A DNA stretch of 64,000 bases from Burkholderiales bacterium. Lineage in GTDB: Bacteria > Pseudomonadota > Gammaproteobacteria > Burkholderiales > Burkholderiaceae_C. The translations under genes were made by a program, and so were the position numbers. This document shows, one piece after another, positions 15,839 to 26,022 of the stretch. The DNA is taken from NCBI GenBank assembly GCA_016191525.1, contig JACPOK010000033.1:186001-250000 (forward strand), given 5' to 3'. Each line of letters begins with the position of its first letter. The first letter of the stretch is position 1. The notes beneath the pieces are model-generated. The model was not told the DNA's origin and did not search any database. It worked only from the letters and a program-made list of their open reading frames with translations.

Positions 15839-15874
15839 GAAGGCATTCTAGGAAGGCCGGATAATTCCTGCTCA

Positions 15875-16888
15875 ATGACCTACGCAGACCTTTCGCAGGA
15901 CACGGCCGCCATGCGGCGCATCTTTGTGTCGCTGGGCCTGGCGCGGGACGACGAAGAGGTGACGGCGGTGGCGCTGACCGGCGGTGTCTCGTCGGGCATC
16001 TACCGGGTGGACCTGCAATCGGGCAGCTATTGCCTGAAGCAGGCGCTGCCCCGGCTGAAGGTGGCCAAGGAATGGAACGTGCCGGTGGAGCGCGTGTTCG
16101 CCGAGATTGACTGGCTGCGGACGGTGGGCCGCATCGTGCCCGGCTACGTGCCCCGCGTGCTGGGCCAGGACGACGCCAGCAAGAGCTTTGTGATGGAGTT
16201 TCTCGGCCCCGAATACCGCAACTGGAAGGCCGCGATGCTGGCCGGCCAGGTCGAAGCCGGCGTGGCCCGCGCCGTCGGCGACATGTTGGGGCGCATCCAT
16301 GCGGCGACGGCGGACGACGCTGCGCTGGCGGCGCGCTTCGCCACCGACGACAACTTTCATGCCATCCGGCTCGAGCCCTACCTGGTGGAGACGGCGCGCG
16401 TGCACCCCGCCCTGGCCAGCCGGCTGCTGGCGATGGTGGAGCGCACGGCCGCCACCCGCCGGGTGCTGGTGCACGGCGACGTGAGCCCCAAGAACATCAT
16501 GGCCGGCCCCCAGGGCCCGGTGCTGCTGGATGCCGAGTGCGCCTGGTTTGGCGACCCTGCGTTTGACGTGGCGTTCTGCCTGAACCACTTCCTGCTGAAG
16601 GCGGCGCACCTGCCGGCGCACCTGGAGGCGCTGATGGCCAGCTACCGCGCGTTCGCGCAGGCCTACATGGCGCATGTGGCGTGGGAGCCTGCGGCCGCGC
16701 TGGAACCGCGCGTGGCCGCACTGCTGCCCGGCCTGGCGCTGGCCCGTGTGGACGGAAAGTCCCCGGTCGAATACCTGGGCGTGCCACAGCGCGACGCGGT
16801 GCGGCGCACCGCGATCAGCCTGCTGCAGAACGAACCGGCTACCCTTGAGCAAATCGCGGTCCGCTGGACCCGGGAATTTTCAGCATGA
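15875..16888 (+). CDS. Aminoglycoside-phosphotransferase-fold kinase coupled to an enolase-like gene
   Basis: 337 residues. APH/choline-kinase fold: G-G-V-S-S-G-I-Y-R-V nucleotide loop (36-45), K55 as candidate ATP-binding lysine, H200-G-D-V-S-P-K-N207 catalytic loop, and L-L-D219-A-E-C metal motif (DAE in place of the common DFE/DWE). It phosphorylates a small hydroxyl or amine substrate, identity unknown. Its stop overlaps the enolase-like gene (ATGA), so the two products are probably made in fixed ratio and act in sequence. Confidence 0.8.
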   Translation: MTYADLSQDTAAMRRIFVSLGLARDDEEVTAVALTGGVSSGIYRVDLQSGSYCLKQALPRLKVAKEWNVPVERVFAEIDWLRTVGRIVPGYVPRVLGQDDASKSFVMEFLGPEYRNWKAAMLAGQVEAGVARAVGDMLGRIHAATADDAALAARFATDDNFHAIRLEPYLVETARVHPALASRLLAMVERTAATRRVLVHGDVSPKNIMAGPQGPVLLDAECAWFGDPAFDVAFCLNHFLLKAAHLPAHLEALMASYRAFAQAYMAHVAWEPAAALEPRVAALLPGLALARVDGKSPVEYLGVPQRDAVRRTAISLLQNEPATLEQIAVRWTREFSA

Positions 16889-18168
16889 AAATCAGGAGCA
16901 TCCAGGGCCGCCGCATCTGGGATTCGCGCGGCCGACCCACGGTTGAAGTCGAGGTGGTCAATGACGACGGCACCCTTGGCCTCGGCATCGCACCTGCGGG
17001 CGCCTCGATGGGGACGCGCGAGGCGGTGGAGCTGCGTGACGGCGGCGCCGCATTCGGCGGGCGCGACGTGCAGTCGGCGCTGCGCGGCATCGAACGCGAG
17101 ATCGCCCCCGCGCTCATCGGCCGCGACGTGACGGACCAGGCAGGTATCGACGCTGCGCTCATCGCGCTTGACGGCACGCCCACCAAGGCCCGGCTGGGCG
17201 GCAACGCTCTTATCGCCACATCGCTGGCCGTGCTGCATGCGGCCGCGGCGCAGGCGCGCGTACCGCTGTGGCAATACCTGGCGCAGGCCCGGCCCGTGAA
17301 GCTGCCGCTGCCGCAGATCCAGATTTTCGGTGGCGGTGCGCATGCGGGGCGCCGCGTGGACGTGCAGGACTTCATGGTGATCGCCACCGGTGCCACTTCG
17401 TTTTCGCACGCGCTGGAGATGACGGCCGAGGTGTACCGCGCGGCCGGCGGGATCATGGCTGCACGCGGCACGCTGGCCGGCGTCGCAGATGAAGGCGGCT
17501 GGTGGCCCAGCTTCTCGCGCAACGAGGAGGCGCTGGACACACTGGTAGAGGCGATCGAGAAGGCCGGCTACGTGCCCGGCGCACAGGTTGCCATCGCGCT
17601 GGACATCGCCTCGTCGGAATTCGGGCGCGGCGGGCGCTACAAGCTGGCGCTGGAAGGCCAGGAACTGGACTCGGACGCGCTGTGCGGGATGCTGGTGCGC
17701 TGGGTGGAGAAGTATCCCATCGTTTCCATCGAAGACCCGCTGGCCGAGGACGACGAGCAAGGCCTGGTCGCCTTTACCCAAGCCGTGGGCCACCGTGTGC
17801 AGGTGGTGGGCGACGACTACCTCGTGACCGACGCAGGGCGCGTGCGCAACGCCGCCGCGCTCGGCGCCTGCAACTGCGCGCTGATCAAGCCCAACCAGGC
17901 CGGCACCGTGACCGAGACGCGTGCGGCGCTGGATGCTGCGCAGGCCGCGGGCTACGCCACCATCGTCTCCGCCCGCTCGGGCGAGACGGAAGACGTGGCC
18001 ATCGTGCACCTTGCCACCGGCTGGAACGCCGGCCAGCTGAAGGTGGGCTCGTTCGCGCGGTCGGAGCGCATGGCCAAGTGGAATGAGGCTGTGCGCATCG
18101 AGTCGCGGGCCGGGGCGCCGGCAGGCTTTTGGGGCGCGGCCGCGCTGGCACGAAGGAGCAAGGCATGA
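16885..18168 (+). CDS. Divergent enolase-family protein
   Basis: 427 residues, aligning end to end with bacterial enolase (about 430). Kept: metal ligands D240, E283, D310; catalytic K335 and E203; H153; R364-S365 and K386. Altered relative to canonical enolase: P-A-G-A-S-M-G for PSGASTG in the mobile loop, Q-D162-F-M for QEFM, and S-A363-R-S for the SHRS motif, which removes a conserved active-site His. It is therefore likely not the housekeeping 2-phosphoglycerate hydratase but a relative acting on a related phosphorylated acid (inference). Translationally coupled to the kinase before it and the EVE protein after it. Confidence 0.85.
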   Translation: MKIRSIQGRRIWDSRGRPTVEVEVVNDDGTLGLGIAPAGASMGTREAVELRDGGAAFGGRDVQSALRGIEREIAPALIGRDVTDQAGIDAALIALDGTPTKARLGGNALIATSLAVLHAAAAQARVPLWQYLAQARPVKLPLPQIQIFGGGAHAGRRVDVQDFMVIATGATSFSHALEMTAEVYRAAGGIMAARGTLAGVADEGGWWPSFSRNEEALDTLVEAIEKAGYVPGAQVAIALDIASSEFGRGGRYKLALEGQELDSDALCGMLVRWVEKYPIVSIEDPLAEDDEQGLVAFTQAVGHRVQVVGDDYLVTDAGRVRNAAALGACNCALIKPNQAGTVTETRAALDAAQAAGYATIVSARSGETEDVAIVHLATGWNAGQLKVGSFARSERMAKWNEAVRIESRAGAPAGFWGAAALARRSKA

Positions 18169-18617
18169 ACTACTGGCTGATGAAATCGGAGCCCGGGGAA
18201 TGCTCGGTGGATGACGCGCTGGCCGCGCCGAAGTCGACCGTGCCCTGGGTTGGCGTGCGCAACTACCAGGCCCGCAACTTCATGCGCGACCAGATGCGGG
18301 TGGGCGACGGCGTGCTTTTCTACCACTCCAGCTGCGCCGAGCCGGGTGTCGTTGGCGTAGCACGGGTGGCTTCCACGGCCTACCCCGACCCGACCCAGTT
18401 CGACCGCAAGTCGCCCTACTACGACCCCGGCGCGAAGCCGGAAGAGCCGCGCTGGCAGCTGGTGGACGTGCAGGTGCTGCGCAAGATCCCCAACCTCACG
18501 CTGACAGAGCTGCGCGCGCGGCCCGAACTGGCGGAGATGCTGGTGCTGAAGAAAGGCAACCGCCTTTCGATCACGCCGGTGGAAGCGAAGCACTGGAAGG
18601 CGATCGCGGGGAAATGA
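18165..18617 (+). CDS. EVE-domain protein
   Basis: 150 residues consisting of one EVE domain (PUA-like, YTH/ASCH relatives). It begins M-N-Y-W-L-M-K-S-E-P and contains W-V-G-V-R-N-Y-Q-A-R-N-F-M-R-D, F-Y-H-S-S-C-A-E-P-G-V-V-G-V-A-R and Y-D-P, all family hallmarks. EVE domains recognise modified bases in DNA or RNA; the broad proteobacterial type (YciO-unlinked 'thymocyte nuclear protein 1' homologues) has unknown physiology. The ATG overlaps the enolase-like stop, and a strong terminator follows. Confidence 0.88.
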   Translation: MNYWLMKSEPGECSVDDALAAPKSTVPWVGVRNYQARNFMRDQMRVGDGVLFYHSSCAEPGVVGVARVASTAYPDPTQFDRKSPYYDPGAKPEEPRWQLVDVQVLRKIPNLTLTELRARPELAEMLVLKKGNRLSITPVEAKHWKAIAGK

Positions 18618-18643
18618 AAAAAGCCGCCCGGAGGCGGCTTTTT
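18617..18643. terminator. Bidirectional intrinsic terminator
   Basis: Stem AAAAGCCGCC (18619-18628), loop CGGA, stem GGCGGCTTTT (18633-18642), with T/A tracts on both sides. It lies between the EVE gene and convergent clpA and can serve both. Confidence 0.85.
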
Positions 18644-18661
18644 GTTTCAGCGGCGGGCCGC

Positions 18662-21001
<2,340 letters not shown>

Positions 21002-21053
21002 GATGTTTCCTTTTGCCTTTGCTTGTCGAATACTAAATCGGTTCGAGCCGGAT

Positions 21054-21413
21054 TTACTCAACCGGTTCACTCACACATTGCAGCGGGTGCCCGGCCTGCC
21101 GCGCCGCTTCCTGCACCTGGTCCACCTTGGTGGCCGCCACGTCCCTTGAAAACACGCCGCAGACGCCCCGGCCGTCCAGGTGGATCTTCAGCATGATCTG
21201 GGTGGCCGTCTCGCGGTCCTTGTTGAAAAACTCCTGGATGCACACCACGACGAATTCCATCGGGGTGTAGTCGTCATTGAGCATGACGACCTGGAACATC
21301 TGGGGGGGCTTTGTCTTCTGGGTGCGCCGCTCCAGCACCACCGAGCCGCCGTCGTCGTCCTTCGGCCGCACCTTGGGTGCCACCGGGGCCGGAACGGGTG
21401 TTTTTGTTGCCAT
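21054..21413 (-). CDS. clpS: ATP-dependent Clp protease adaptor ClpS
   Basis: 119 residues. The conserved core [20 protein letters not shown] and [17 protein letters not shown] matches ClpS, which binds N-degron substrates (the N-D-D and M-E-F-V pocket) and hands them to ClpA. The N-terminal 35 residues are disordered (Pro/Lys/Asp-rich). The start at 21413 is preferred; an ATG at 21422 is in frame and neither has a clear Shine-Dalgarno. It lies 52 bp upstream of clpA. Confidence 0.93.
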   Translation of the reverse strand: MATKTPVPAPVAPKVRPKDDDGGSVVLERRTQKTKPPQMFQVVMLNDDYTPMEFVVVCIQEFFNKDRETATQIMLKIHLDGRGVCGVFSRDVAATKVDQVQEAARQAGHPLQCVSEPVE

Positions 21414-21589
21414 GAAATTCATTCTATAGAGCGCGCTTTCGCGCTGCTGCATGAAGGTGAATTGGTGGCGGATGCGCCACATTCAAGCCACCGCGGCCGC
21501 GCATCGCGAGAATCATCGGGTGCTTCGGCGCCGCGGCACGGCAGCGCGGCAGCAAGGTCCCTTTCATCGAACTTTAGTTTGTGAAATTG

Positions 21590-21619
21590 TTGACAGATTG
21601 GCCCCGAATCCCCGACACT
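21590..21619 (+). promoter_or_regulatory. Putative promoter of the cold-shock gene
   Basis: TTGACA at 21590-21595 is a perfect -35 element. The best -10 candidate, GACACT at 21614-21619 (18-bp spacer), is weak, and the assignment rests mainly on the -35. Confidence 0.35.
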
Positions 21620-21649
21620 GGGCCGATTAGAGGGAAGCAGGAGCCGAGG

Positions 21650-21976
21650 ATGGCGACGGGAACAGTCAAATGGTTCAATGATGCAAAGGGCTTCGGGTTC
21701 ATCGAGCCCGATGGCGGCGGTGCGGATGTGTTCGCGCATTTTTCCGCCATCGCCATGGAGGGCTTCAAGACGCTCAAGCAGGGCTCCCGCGTGAGCTTTG
21801 AAATCACCGAAGGCCCCAAGGGACAGCTGGCCCAGAACATCCAGGCCGAGGTCTCGCTCGGCACGCCTCAGCCCATTGTCACCCAGCCCGCCCAGGACCG
21901 GCAGCCGCCGCGCCATTCCAAGGTGCGCGCGCCGCAGTTCCATGCCTCGGGCCATGGCGATCTCATGACCAAGTAA
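21650..21976 (+). CDS. Cold-shock domain protein with C-terminal extension
   Basis: 108 residues. Residues 1-68 form a full CspA-type domain with both RNA-binding motifs, [12 protein letters not shown] and D-V-F-A-H-F-S-A-I. The remaining 40 residues (from about T-P-Q-P-I-V-T-Q) are Pro/Gln/His/Arg-rich and presumably disordered; typical Csp proteins end near residue 70. It is an RNA chaperone that binds single-stranded RNA or DNA. CGAGG just before the ATG gives a close ribosome site. Confidence 0.9.
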   Translation: MATGTVKWFNDAKGFGFIEPDGGGADVFAHFSAIAMEGFKTLKQGSRVSFEITEGPKGQLAQNIQAEVSLGTPQPIVTQPAQDRQPPRHSKVRAPQFHASGHGDLMTK

Positions 21977-21989
21977 GGCCCATGAATTG

Positions 21990-22016
21990 AAAAAGCCGCC
22001 CCAAGGCGGCTTTTTT
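21990..22016. terminator. Bidirectional intrinsic terminator
   Basis: Stem AAAAAGCCGCC (21990-22000), loop CCAA, stem GGCGGCTTTTT (22005-22015) followed by more T. It separates the cold-shock gene from convergent icd. Confidence 0.87.
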
Positions 22017-22035
22017 TGCGCCCGGCGCTTCTCTG

Positions 22036-23289
22036 TCACATGTTGTCGATCATCACCTGGCCAAAGCCCGAGCAGCTGACCTGCGTGGCGCCGTCCATCA
22101 GGCGAGCGAAGTCATAGGTGACCTTCTTGGACAGGATGGACTTTTCCATCGAGCTGATGATCAGGTCGGCGGCTTCCTTCCAGCCCATGTGGCGCAGCAT
22201 CATCTCGGCCGAGAGGATTTCGGAACCCGGGTTCACGTAGTCCTTGCCCGCGTACTTGGGTGCCGTGCCGTGGGTGGCTTCGAACATCGCGATGGTGTCC
22301 GACAGGTTGGCCCCGGGGGCGATGCCGATGCCGCCGACCTGGGCGGCCAGCGCGTCAGACACGTAGTCGCCGTTCAGGTTCAGCGTGGCTATCACGCTGT
22401 ACTCGGCCGGGCGCAGCAGGATCTGCTGCAGGAAGGCGTCGGCGATGCTGTCCTTGACGGTGATTTCCTTGCCCGTCTTGGGGTTCTTGAACTTCATCCA
22501 CGGGCCGCCGTCGATTTCCACCGCGCCGAATTCCTTCTTGGCCAGGGCGTAGGCCCAGTCACGGAAGCCACCTTCGGTGAACTTCATGATGTTGCCCTTG
22601 TGCACGATGGTCAGGCTGGGCTTGTCGTTGTCGATCGTGTACTGGATGGCCTTGCGCACCAGGCGCTCGGTGCCTTCGCGCGAAACCGGCTTGATGCCGA
22701 TGCCCGAGGTGTTGGGGAAGCGGATTTTCTTGACGCCCATCTCGTCCTGCAGGAACTTGATGATCTTCTTGGCCTTGTCGGACTCGGCTTCGAACTCGAT
22801 GCCGGCGTAAATGTCTTCCGAGTTCTCGCGGAAGATCACCATGTTGGTCTTGTGCGGCTCCTTCACCGGGCTGGGCACGCCATCGAAGTACTGGATGGGG
22901 CGCAGGCAGACGTACAGGTCCAGCTCCTGGCGCAGGGCCACGTTCAGCGAGCGGATGCCGCCGCCCACGGGCGTCGTCAGCGGGCCCTTGATGGACACCA
23001 CGTACTCTTTCACGGCAGCCAGGGTTTCTTCGGGCAGCCAGACGTCCGGGCCATAGACCTTGGTGGATTTCTCGCCGGCAAACACCTCCATCCAGTGGAT
23101 CTTTTTCTTGCCGCCGTAGGCCTTGGCCACCGCGGCGTCGACCACCTTCAGCATCACCGGCGTGATGTCTGCGCCCGTGCCGTCGCCTTCGATGAAGGGA
23201 ATGACCGGCTGGTCGGGCACGTTGAGCGACATGTCGGCGTTGACGGTGATTTTCTGGCCTTGGGCGGGCACCTTGATGTGCTGGTACAT
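22036..23289 (-). CDS. icd: NADP-dependent isocitrate dehydrogenase
   Basis: 417 residues, the same length as E. coli Icd. The substrate loop N-T-S-G-I-G (Ser phosphorylation-site region; here P-N-T-S-G-I), [24 protein letters not shown] and [12 protein letters not shown] identify it, with [13 protein letters not shown] in the coenzyme region. It decarboxylates isocitrate to 2-oxoglutarate in the TCA cycle. The ATG at 23289 (M-Y-Q-H-I-K-V) was chosen by length and the G-rich site GGGGG upstream. Confidence 0.96.
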   Translation of the reverse strand: MYQHIKVPAQGQKITVNADMSLNVPDQPVIPFIEGDGTGADITPVMLKVVDAAVAKAYGGKKKIHWMEVFAGEKSTKVYGPDVWLPEETLAAVKEYVVSIKGPLTTPVGGGIRSLNVALRQELDLYVCLRPIQYFDGVPSPVKEPHKTNMVIFRENSEDIYAGIEFEAESDKAKKIIKFLQDEMGVKKIRFPNTSGIGIKPVSREGTERLVRKAIQYTIDNDKPSLTIVHKGNIMKFTEGGFRDWAYALAKKEFGAVEIDGGPWMKFKNPKTGKEITVKDSIADAFLQQILLRPAEYSVIATLNLNGDYVSDALAAQVGGIGIAPGANLSDTIAMFEATHGTAPKYAGKDYVNPGSEILSAEMMLRHMGWKEAADLIISSMEKSILSKKVTYDFARLMDGATQVSCSGFGQVMIDNM

Positions 23290-23440
23290 GGGGGGAACGT
23301 CTCCGGGGGATGGGGAAATGAGGGCTGGCGCGGTGCCGGCCATGGAACCCCGCGATTCTAGCGGCGAAACTGTCGCGGTCCTGTCAACCGACCGCTGAGC
23401 TGCGGCGTTTCGGGTTGAGTTTCCTCCTTCCGGGGGAAGC

Positions 23441-23456
23441 GTTTTTTCGAAAAAAC
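23441..23456. promoter_or_regulatory. AT-rich palindrome before the first Ala/Lys-rich gene
   Basis: GTTTTTTCGAAAAAAC is a perfect 16-bp palindrome centred 31 bp before the ATG at 23480. A close copy precedes the second paralogue. It may be an operator or a hairpin in the leader RNA. Confidence 0.45.
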
Positions 23457-23479
23457 TGTCAACCCAAAGGATTCTCCAA

Positions 23480-23908
23480 ATGAACAAGCTCCTCGCAGCC
23501 CTGATCGCCACCCTGTTCGCCACCGCCTCGTTCGCCGCTTCGCACGCCGGCGCCCCCATGGCCGGCGCTTCCGCCGCCGCCAAGACCGAAATGAAGGCCG
23601 AAGCCAAGGCCGAGAAGAAGGACGCCAAGGCTGACGCCGCCGCCGAGAAGAAGGCCGCCAAGGCCAAGGCCAAGGCTGAGAAGAAGGCTGCCGCCGAAGC
23701 CAAGAAGGCTGCTGATGCCAAGACCAAGGCCGAAAAGGCTGAAGCCGCCGCCAAGGCCAAGTCCGACAAGGCTGCTGCCGCCGCCACCGCCAAGACCGAC
23801 AAGGCCGGCGCTGAAGCCAAGAAGGACAAGGCTGTTGCCGGCGCCGAAGCCAAGAAGGAAAAGGCTGTTGCCGGCGCTGACGCCAAGGCCGAAGCCGCCA
23901 AGAAGTAA
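23480..23908 (+). CDS. Exported Ala/Lys-rich repeat protein, paralogue 1 of 3
   Basis: 142 residues. A signal peptide ([19 protein letters not shown]) is followed by [12 protein letters not shown] and then about 105 residues made almost only of Ala, Lys, Glu and Asp. The recurring A-E-A-K-K-x-K-A and E-K-K-A-A words suggest a long amphipathic helix or coiled coil. It shares the leader and the S-H-A-G-A-P-M-A box with the two following genes. The composition recalls histone H1-like or AlgP tails, but the signal peptide points outside the cytoplasm. Function unknown. Confidence 0.8.
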   Translation: MNKLLAALIATLFATASFAASHAGAPMAGASAAAKTEMKAEAKAEKKDAKADAAAEKKAAKAKAKAEKKAAAEAKKAADAKTKAEKAEAAAKAKSDKAAAAATAKTDKAGAEAKKDKAVAGAEAKKEKAVAGADAKAEAAKK

Positions 23909-23925
23909 TTCTTCGGCAGTTCGCG

Positions 23926-23951
23926 AAAAGCCCGCTTCGGCGGGCTTTTTT
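23926..23951 (+). terminator. Intrinsic terminator with TTCG loop
   Basis: Stem AAAAGCCCGC (23926-23935), stable tetraloop TTCG, stem GCGGGCTTTT (23940-23949), then T residues. It closes the first Ala/Lys-rich gene. Confidence 0.9.
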
Positions 23952-24018
23952 GTTTTTGCCTTCAGGTCAACCGTCACAGATGGATACACGTTACTGATGA
24001 GCCTTCCGGTTTCTGGGA

Positions 24019-24035
24019 GGTTTTTCGAAAAAACC
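24019..24035. promoter_or_regulatory. AT-rich palindrome before the second Ala/Lys-rich gene
   Basis: GGTTTTTCGAAAAAACC is an inverted repeat (one extra A) matching the 23441-23456 palindrome and similarly placed, about 34 bp before the ATG at 24061. Confidence 0.45.
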
Positions 24036-24060
24036 AAAACCAACCCTGAAGGACTCAGAA

Positions 24061-24450
24061 ATGAACAAGCTCATCGCCACCCTGCTGGCCTCCCTTTTCG
24101 CCGTTTCCACGGCATTTGCCGCATCCCACGCTGGCGCCCCCATGGCCGGCGCTTCCGGTGCCGCCAAGCCCGCAATGAAGGCCGAAGCCAAGGCCGAGAA
24201 GAAGGCTGAAGCCAAGGCCGAGAAGGCCGCCAAGAAGGCGCCCAAGGTCTCCGAAGAGCAAGCCAAGCTGGACGCCGCCTGGACCAAGCACATCTCCGAG
24301 CGCGCCGCCCGCAAGGCCGCCCGCAAGGAAAAGGCCGAAGCCGCCAAGAAGGCCCGCGCTGAAGCCGCCGCCGCCAAGAAGGCTGCCAAGCCGGCCGCTG
24401 CAGCCAAGCCTGCCGCCGAAGCCAAGCCCGCTGCTGAAGCCAAGAAGTAA
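24061..24450 (+). CDS. Exported Ala/Lys-rich repeat protein, paralogue 2 of 3
   Basis: 129 residues. A signal peptide (MNKLIATLLASLFAVSTAFA) is followed by [13 protein letters not shown], then Ala/Lys/Glu repeats. Unlike paralogue 1, the middle has a more complex segment, V-S-E-E-Q-A-K-L-D-A-A-W-T-K-H-I-S-E-R-A-A-R-K, before an A-K-P-A-A-x-A-K-P-A-A tail. Very basic overall. GAAGGA lies 7 bp before the ATG. It probably arose with its neighbours by tandem duplication. Function unknown. Confidence 0.8.
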   Translation: MNKLIATLLASLFAVSTAFAASHAGAPMAGASGAAKPAMKAEAKAEKKAEAKAEKAAKKAPKVSEEQAKLDAAWTKHISERAARKAARKEKAEAAKKARAEAAAAKKAAKPAAAAKPAAEAKPAAEAKK

Positions 24451-24466
24451 TCCTTCGGCCTTTCGG

Positions 24467-24492
24467 AAAAAGCCCGCTCTGCGGGCTTTTTT
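24467..24492 (+). terminator. Intrinsic terminator
   Basis: Stem AAAAAGCCCGC (24467-24477), loop TCT, stem GCGGGCTTTTT (24481-24491) and T. It ends the second Ala/Lys-rich gene. Confidence 0.88.
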
Positions 24493-24577
24493 CATGCGCG
24501 CGGGAAGTGTCAACCGTTTTCGCCAAGCGTCCGTTGTGGATGAGCCCCCCGGAACATCTCCCCGAAAGGACTCAGAC

Positions 24578-24802
24578 ATGAACAAACTGCTCGCCACCCT
24601 CGTTGCCTCGCTCTTCGCGATGTCTACCGCCTTCGCCGCTTCGCACGCAGGCGCTCCCATGGCCGCTCCTGGTGCCGCGCCGGCTGCTCCCGCCGCCGCC
24701 CCGGCACCCGCCAAGGCTGAAAAGCCCATGGCTGCCAAGAAGGCCGCCGTGAAGAAGAAGGCCAAGAAAGCCAAGAAGGCCAAGCCCGCCGCAGCCAAGT
24801 AA
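24578..24802 (+). CDS. Exported Ala/Lys/Pro-rich protein, paralogue 3 of 3
   Basis: 74 residues. A signal peptide (MNKLLATLVASLFAMSTAFA) is followed by the shared A-S-H-A-G-A-P-M-A box, then a Pro/Ala stretch ([15 protein letters not shown]) and a Lys-rich end (K-K-K-A-K-K-A-K-K-A-K). The ribosome site and leader AAAGGACTCAGACATG match paralogue 2 closely. It is shorter than its neighbours because the repeat tract is collapsed. Function unknown. Confidence 0.78.
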   Translation: MNKLLATLVASLFAMSTAFAASHAGAPMAAPGAAPAAPAAAPAPAKAEKPMAAKKAAVKKKAKKAKKAKPAAAK

Positions 24803-24826
24803 GCGCAGTCGCAGACCGCTTGGAAC

Positions 24827-24852
24827 AATGCCCGCCGCGCGCGGGCATTTTT
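24827..24852 (+). terminator. Intrinsic terminator
   Basis: Stem AATGCCCGC (24827-24835), loop CGCGC, stem GCGGGCATT (24841-24849), then T residues, after the third Ala/Lys-rich gene. Confidence 0.85.
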
Positions 24853-24878
24853 CATGGCGCCGCGTCACAATGCCAATC

Positions 24879-25328
24879 ATGCAAACAGTTTCACGCCTCC
24901 TTTTCGCGCTGGGCCTGGCTGCGGCGCTTGCGACCGTTTCCGCCCAGGAAGCGCAGACCAATCTCGCGCGGACCAAGCTGGCCGCCGGCATGCACCAGAT
25001 TGATGCGCAGCTTGCGCAGAACAACGAGCAGCGCATGGTCGGCCTGATGTACCGCAAGGAAATGCCGCAGCATGAAGGCATGCTGTTCACGTTTGACCAG
25101 CCGTCCAAACAGTGCTTCTGGATGAAGAACACGCTGCTGCCGCTGACGGCCGCCTTCATCGACGACGACGGCACGGTGGTCAACCTGGAAGACATGAAGC
25201 CGCAGACGCTGGAATCGCACTGCTCGGCCAAGCCGGTGCGCTACGTGCTGGAGATGAACCAGGGCTGGTTCGCGAAGAAGGGCATCAAGCCCGGCTTCAA
25301 GATCACCGGCGCGCCGTTCAGCAAGTAA
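24879..25328 (+). CDS. Exported DUF192 protein
   Basis: 149 residues from the ATG at 24879; an ATG at 24870 is also in frame and neither has a clear ribosome site. A signal peptide (through about A-L-A-T-V-S-A-Q) leads to a DUF192 domain: R-M-V-G-L-M-Y-R-K-E-M-P, G-M-L-F-T-F, C-F-W-M-K-N-T-L-L-P-L-T-A-A-F-I, and V-R-Y-V-L-E-M-N-Q-G-W-F. This small periplasmic beta-barrel family has no established biochemical role. Confidence 0.85.
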   Translation: MQTVSRLLFALGLAAALATVSAQEAQTNLARTKLAAGMHQIDAQLAQNNEQRMVGLMYRKEMPQHEGMLFTFDQPSKQCFWMKNTLLPLTAAFIDDDGTVVNLEDMKPQTLESHCSAKPVRYVLEMNQGWFAKKGIKPGFKITGAPFSK

Positions 25329-25346
25329 GCCGCTGGCGGGCCAAAA

Positions 25347-25373
25347 AAAAGACCGGCTCGCGCCGGTCTTTTA
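25347..25373. terminator. Bidirectional intrinsic terminator
   Basis: Stem AAAAGACCGGC (25347-25357), loop TCGC, stem GCCGGTCTTTT (25362-25372). It lies between the DUF192 gene and convergent sodB, with an A tract on the left so it works both ways. Confidence 0.87.
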
Positions 25374-25391
25374 CCTTGTGCGCGCCGCGCC

Positions 25392-25973
25392 TTACGCGAA
25401 GTTCTTTTCCGCGAAGTCCCAGCTCACCAGCTTGTCGAGGAAGGCCTCGACGAACTTGGGGCGCAGGTTGCGGTAGTCGATGTAATAGGCGTGTTCCCAG
25501 ACGTCGACGGTGAGCAGCGCCTTGTCGGCGGTGGTCAGGGGCGTGCCGGCGGCGCCGGTGTTCACGATGTCCACGCTGCCGTCGGGCTTCTTGACCAGCC
25601 AGGTCCAGCCGGAGCCGAAGTTGCCCACGGCCGACTTGACGAAGGCTTCCTTGAAGGCGGCGTAGGTGCCCCACTTCTTGTTGATGGCATCAGCCAGCGC
25701 GCCCTTGGGCTCGCCGCCGCCGGCGGGCTTCATGCAGTTCCAGAAGAAGGTGTGGTTCCAGACCTGGGCCGAATTGTTGTAGATGCCGCCCGAGGACTTC
25801 TTGATGATCTCCTCCAGCGTCATGCTCTCGAATTCGGTGCCCTTCTGCAGGTTGTTGAGGTTCACCACATAGGCGTTGTGGTGCTTGTCGTGGTGGAATT
25901 CCAGCGTTTCCTTCGAATAGGCCGGGGCCAGCGAATCGTAGGGGTACGGCAGTGGGGGCAGGGTGTGTTCCAT
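25392..25973 (-). CDS. sodB: Iron superoxide dismutase
   Basis: 193 residues, typical for cytoplasmic Fe-SOD. Metal ligands H27 (E-F-H-H-D-K-H-H), H74 (W-N-H-T-F-F-W), D157 and H161 (D-V-W-E-H-A-Y-Y). The A-Q-V-W-N-H-T-F-F-W-N and G-S-G-W-T-W-L patterns favour iron over manganese. It dismutates superoxide. GAGGAAATAGCC before the ATG is a strong ribosome site. No signal peptide. Confidence 0.95.
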   Translation of the reverse strand: MEHTLPPLPYPYDSLAPAYSKETLEFHHDKHHNAYVVNLNNLQKGTEFESMTLEEIIKKSSGGIYNNSAQVWNHTFFWNCMKPAGGGEPKGALADAINKKWGTYAAFKEAFVKSAVGNFGSGWTWLVKKPDGSVDIVNTGAAGTPLTTADKALLTVDVWEHAYYIDYRNLRPKFVEAFLDKLVSWDFAEKNFA

Positions 25974-26022
25974 GGCTATTTCCTCGGTGATTTATTGCTT
26001 TGGAGAGCGCTGATTCTAGGCA

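Noticed and set aside
23480..24802. Ala/Lys-rich proteins as histone H1-like nucleoid proteins
   Set aside because: All three carry clear signal peptides, so a cytoplasmic nucleoid role is unlikely.
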